Assembly: GCF_018320785.1 (NCBI RefSeq)
Contig: NC_054867.1
Span: 22,261,855-22,325,854, forward strand
DNA length: 64,000 nt
Reading direction: 5' to 3'
From: Cheilinus undulatus
Lineage: Eukaryota > Chordata > Actinopteri > Labriformes > Labridae
The translations under genes and the position numbers were made by a program. Below the pieces are notes generated by a model that saw only the letters and a program-made list of their open reading frames with translations, did not search any database and was not told where the DNA came from. Position 1 is the first letter of the stretch. Each line of letters starts with the position of its first letter. Below are positions 61,385 through 64,000 of the stretch, in pieces.

Positions 61385-63539
61385 CCTTATATAGCTACAT
61401 TGGCTAACATAATATTAACTACAAAGCTAGTGTAGCTATGTTAACTTTGCTTAGCTAATAAAGCAAAAGTGAGCCGCCGTACGCACAACCACTTCTAAAA
61501 ATGTGTCTAAACATAATTAAATAACAGATTAGACTGCTGACCTTTTTCTGTTTCGCTTAGTTCATAATTCAAATGTGGTTGTTTCATAAATGTAATGGCC
61601 ACTTTGTTTATGAATAAGTTTTTTTAAAAATCTAAAACGGGACACATGTTGTACCTGCAAATACATCACTTTCGTTCTGCCAGAGGCGGTGTCTCACGTT
61701 AATGGTCTGCAAGGGGGGCATGTGAGGTCTGTAGCCAGACCCCTCTTGGAAAGTTTGTCCAACTTTTTTCCTTTATGACACGTAATTGAGGGACTATCAG
61801 ACTACAAAAAGTGGAATGTTGGAGAGAACTGGCAAACAACTCCAGCAACCCTGTGAGTGACTGCTGTTAGCATTAGCAAGGAGCTAACGTTAAATTTATC
61901 ACGACATTTGGAGAGACAAACCAGCAGAGACAAGATGAGCTGCTCTAACTGGGAATGGCACTCACCCATGCCAGGTCAGGCTGATACTCTACCTCCACCT
62001 ACTCTCTCATTTTTATGTGCAAAGAATAGTTTTTGTTCTTCTTTATTTTTGCGCCCAACTGGTATTATTCCTCCTCATCCCAATCCATTTACTGGTTTTA
62101 ATTGCTTCATGTGTCCTCTTCTTTACCTGTCTTTGGCAAACTCTGACCCTGCACTCCAAAATCTCTAAGCAATGAAACTGTTCTGACCCCCCTGCATCCA
62201 CCCTTTATGGGACAAACCCTAACTTTCCACCCTCTCTGTTCAGCCTTTGCCCCCTAAACCTAAGCTTTTGACTTTGATATGCTTCATCTAATCTCAGCAA
62301 GTCTAGCAGCCAGACTTCATAATGTTTGGGTAAAAAAGTAAAATAAAACAAACAAACAAAAAAAACTTATTTAGCCCTTTATTTTCTTTACAGGACCCCC
62401 TCTGATCCTTGTCTTTTAGCTATGGTAGATCAAATGTGAGAGTCTGATGCATAATAGTTTTTATTGACAAAGAAGTAGTCCACCAAAAGAGCCCCTGCTT
62501 GTATCTAGAAAGGTTGTCATTGAGTTGACCTTAATTGCTTTATACAAATTATAAAATGGAGATTTTGTTATTCTCTTCTTTTATCAAAGGCAACCTACAT
62601 AGCGTTAGAAATAGCACTCGTTGATTGGAGTGCAGGGAGCTTTCATGTCAACAAAGGAATCTGCTCTGACTTATTCAGTATGTTCTTGATGCTGTCCAAG
62701 CATTCTGCATGCATATAAATAAGGAGGAAAAAGGGACTATATGAAAATCAGAGGTTTGTAGCCATAAAATGTGGTCATTCTTGTTATACTCCAACATCCC
62801 TCTGTATGTGTACAGGAGTATTTTTCAGAGTTAATTAATTCTCTTTTGTCTGTGAACTTTCTTGAGATCACTGTGTATTTCACTGCTGATAAGTTTGTCA
62901 AAGTTAAACTGTCGGAAATGAGAGCTGCAGCACATTCACTCATCATTTTTCATTAACACTGCTGGCTTTGTTTTAATTAGCCACTGTGACTGGCACCTGT
63001 GTTTCTAGTGACACTGTATTCAAGGCTGGCTTTATCCTCCTTCACAGCTGGTACTTGTCAATCATGCCAAAGTTGTCTCTATCTCTCAAAATAGAACCAC
63101 ATGTGTAAAGCTGTCAGAGCTGTTCGGTGGCCCTCAGAGGCAACGAGGGATTAAGGTTTAATTTTCTTCATTGCACAGAAAATGTGGGAGAAAATATGTC
63201 AACTGAACCAATGAAAAGTCTGTCTTAAATAACAGTTAAAATAGCAATTTAACCAAACAGTGACAGATATTGACTATTAATGACAGGAAATTTATTGAAA
63301 GTATCTAGATGTAGCAAGAAAAATGTTTCATCCTTCGACATCCCTACTTACTTTTACATATGCAAAATATACAGTGTACTCAACGTAGGTAGAAATTTTC
63401 TGATAAGTATAGCATATACATCCATTTAGAGCCTTAAAGGCCTAAATTTCCTCCAGATTCCCATTTATTTCTAACGGCTGTCCTCCACTAACCTTTCAAA
63501 GCAGATGGATATGCCCATTTCTGTGTTTCTCACTGGCAA
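61385..63539. other. Intergenic DNA, part possibly conserved non-coding
   Basis: No gene is supported. TAGCTA-type words recur at 61385-61465. The stretches about 62580-62730 and 62965-63230 are complex and non-repetitive (TTTAATTAGCCACTGTGACTG, TGTCAATCATGCCAAAGTTG). They are candidates for conserved regulatory DNA, which needs alignment to show. ORFs at 61857-62168 and 62737-62956 have no supporting features. Confidence 0.3.
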
Positions 63540-64000
63540 ATCCAACTTGCAAAGCTCCCGTTTGGACTGTTTGGGCCTGGTTAGAAAGCGACAGGACCAA
63601 TCAGGGACGAGTGGCAGTATTTTCAGGCGCGGCAGAGTCGCAAGCAAGCAGCGAGAAGAGGCCAGTGCAATAATGGCGGAAGACATTAGTGTGGATGCTG
63701 CTAAAGCACCAGTTTTATCAGAACTTGACATTTTTTCATTAAAAGAACAAAAACAGCATTGAGTTGTTTCTTTTCAAAAACAACAAAAGTCGTGTACTGA
63801 CATGTCTACAGTTGCCATGGTTCGCATTATGTAGTTCTCTATGGAGTTTACTCCATCTGTAGGAGCGCAGCTTGGCAGCGGCTACGTCACGTGTCTTATT
63901 GCCTTGATTGTCTCGTAAAGATGTGACAGACAGAACGTTAATCCAATCACCCTCCGATTTTTTTTTTTTCAAAAGGCTCTTCCCTTTCCCAAACGCTGTC
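63540..64000 (+). mobile_element. ORF-bearing short inverted-repeat element, copy C (runs off the window)
   Basis: The left end (ATCCAACTTGCAAAGCTCCC) matches the end of copy B, and similarity continues to the window edge. The ORF start is at 63673 (MAEDISVDAAKAPVLSELD), but a small deletion after that shifts the frame and ends it at 63762. The next bases (TCGTGTACTGACATGTCTACAG) still align with the end of the ORF in copies A and B. The right end lies outside the window. Confidence 0.7.

Noticed and set aside
1-64000. CRISPR array, phage-like or bacterial defence system
   Set aside because: All genes are intron-bearing vertebrate genes. No regularly spaced short direct repeats with unique spacers were seen.

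Overview
The window is nuclear DNA of a ray-finned fish, most likely a percomorph teleost. It has vertebrate genes with many short exons and GT-AG introns, AT-rich non-coding DNA, and dense teleost-type DNA transposons (Tc1/mariner, hAT-like, PIF/Harbinger-like). All family identifications come from reading translations against what I know of the families; no search was run.

Genes on the + strand, in order. (1) evc (2790-14311), the Ellis-van Creveld ciliary protein: 20 coding exons that join in frame to 981 codons plus stop. (2) minar1, also called ubtor (17700-21977), a mostly disordered protein with a C-terminal membrane anchor: 3 coding exons, 802 aa, plus a likely non-coding first exon near 16.6-16.7 kb. 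(3) racgap1 (26826-36105), the MgcRacGAP/Cyk4 cytokinesis protein: 16 coding exons, 632 aa, the human length, with C1 and RhoGAP domains. (4) An unrecognised three-exon gene (56398-56999) for a 145-aa single-pass protein with an ITIM-like tail, a coiled-coil stalk and an acidic tyrosine-rich C-terminus. A fifth, uncertain gene lies on the - strand (1932 down to about 1223), divergent from evc.

Much of 37.5-56 kb and 57.7-64 kb is repeat-rich. A 1.64-kb Tc1 copy (51591-53232) sits inside a hAT-like element whose 8-bp target duplication is still visible (50629-53862). A 543-bp deletion derivative of the same Tc1 family lies about 6 kb away (44869-45411). Three copies of a short inverted-repeat element (about 46.1, 59.0-59.5 and 63.5-64 kb) share a small ORF of the same length in two copies. 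A perfect 56-bp inverted repeat lies in racgap1 intron 15.

The three identified genes have separate jobs: ciliary Hedgehog signalling (evc), mTOR/Notch2-linked neuronal signalling (minar1) and cytokinesis (racgap1). I see no sign that they work together. I found no prokaryotic-type system, CRISPR array or credible tRNA/rRNA gene. The best leads are the orphan transmembrane gene and the ORF-bearing short element.
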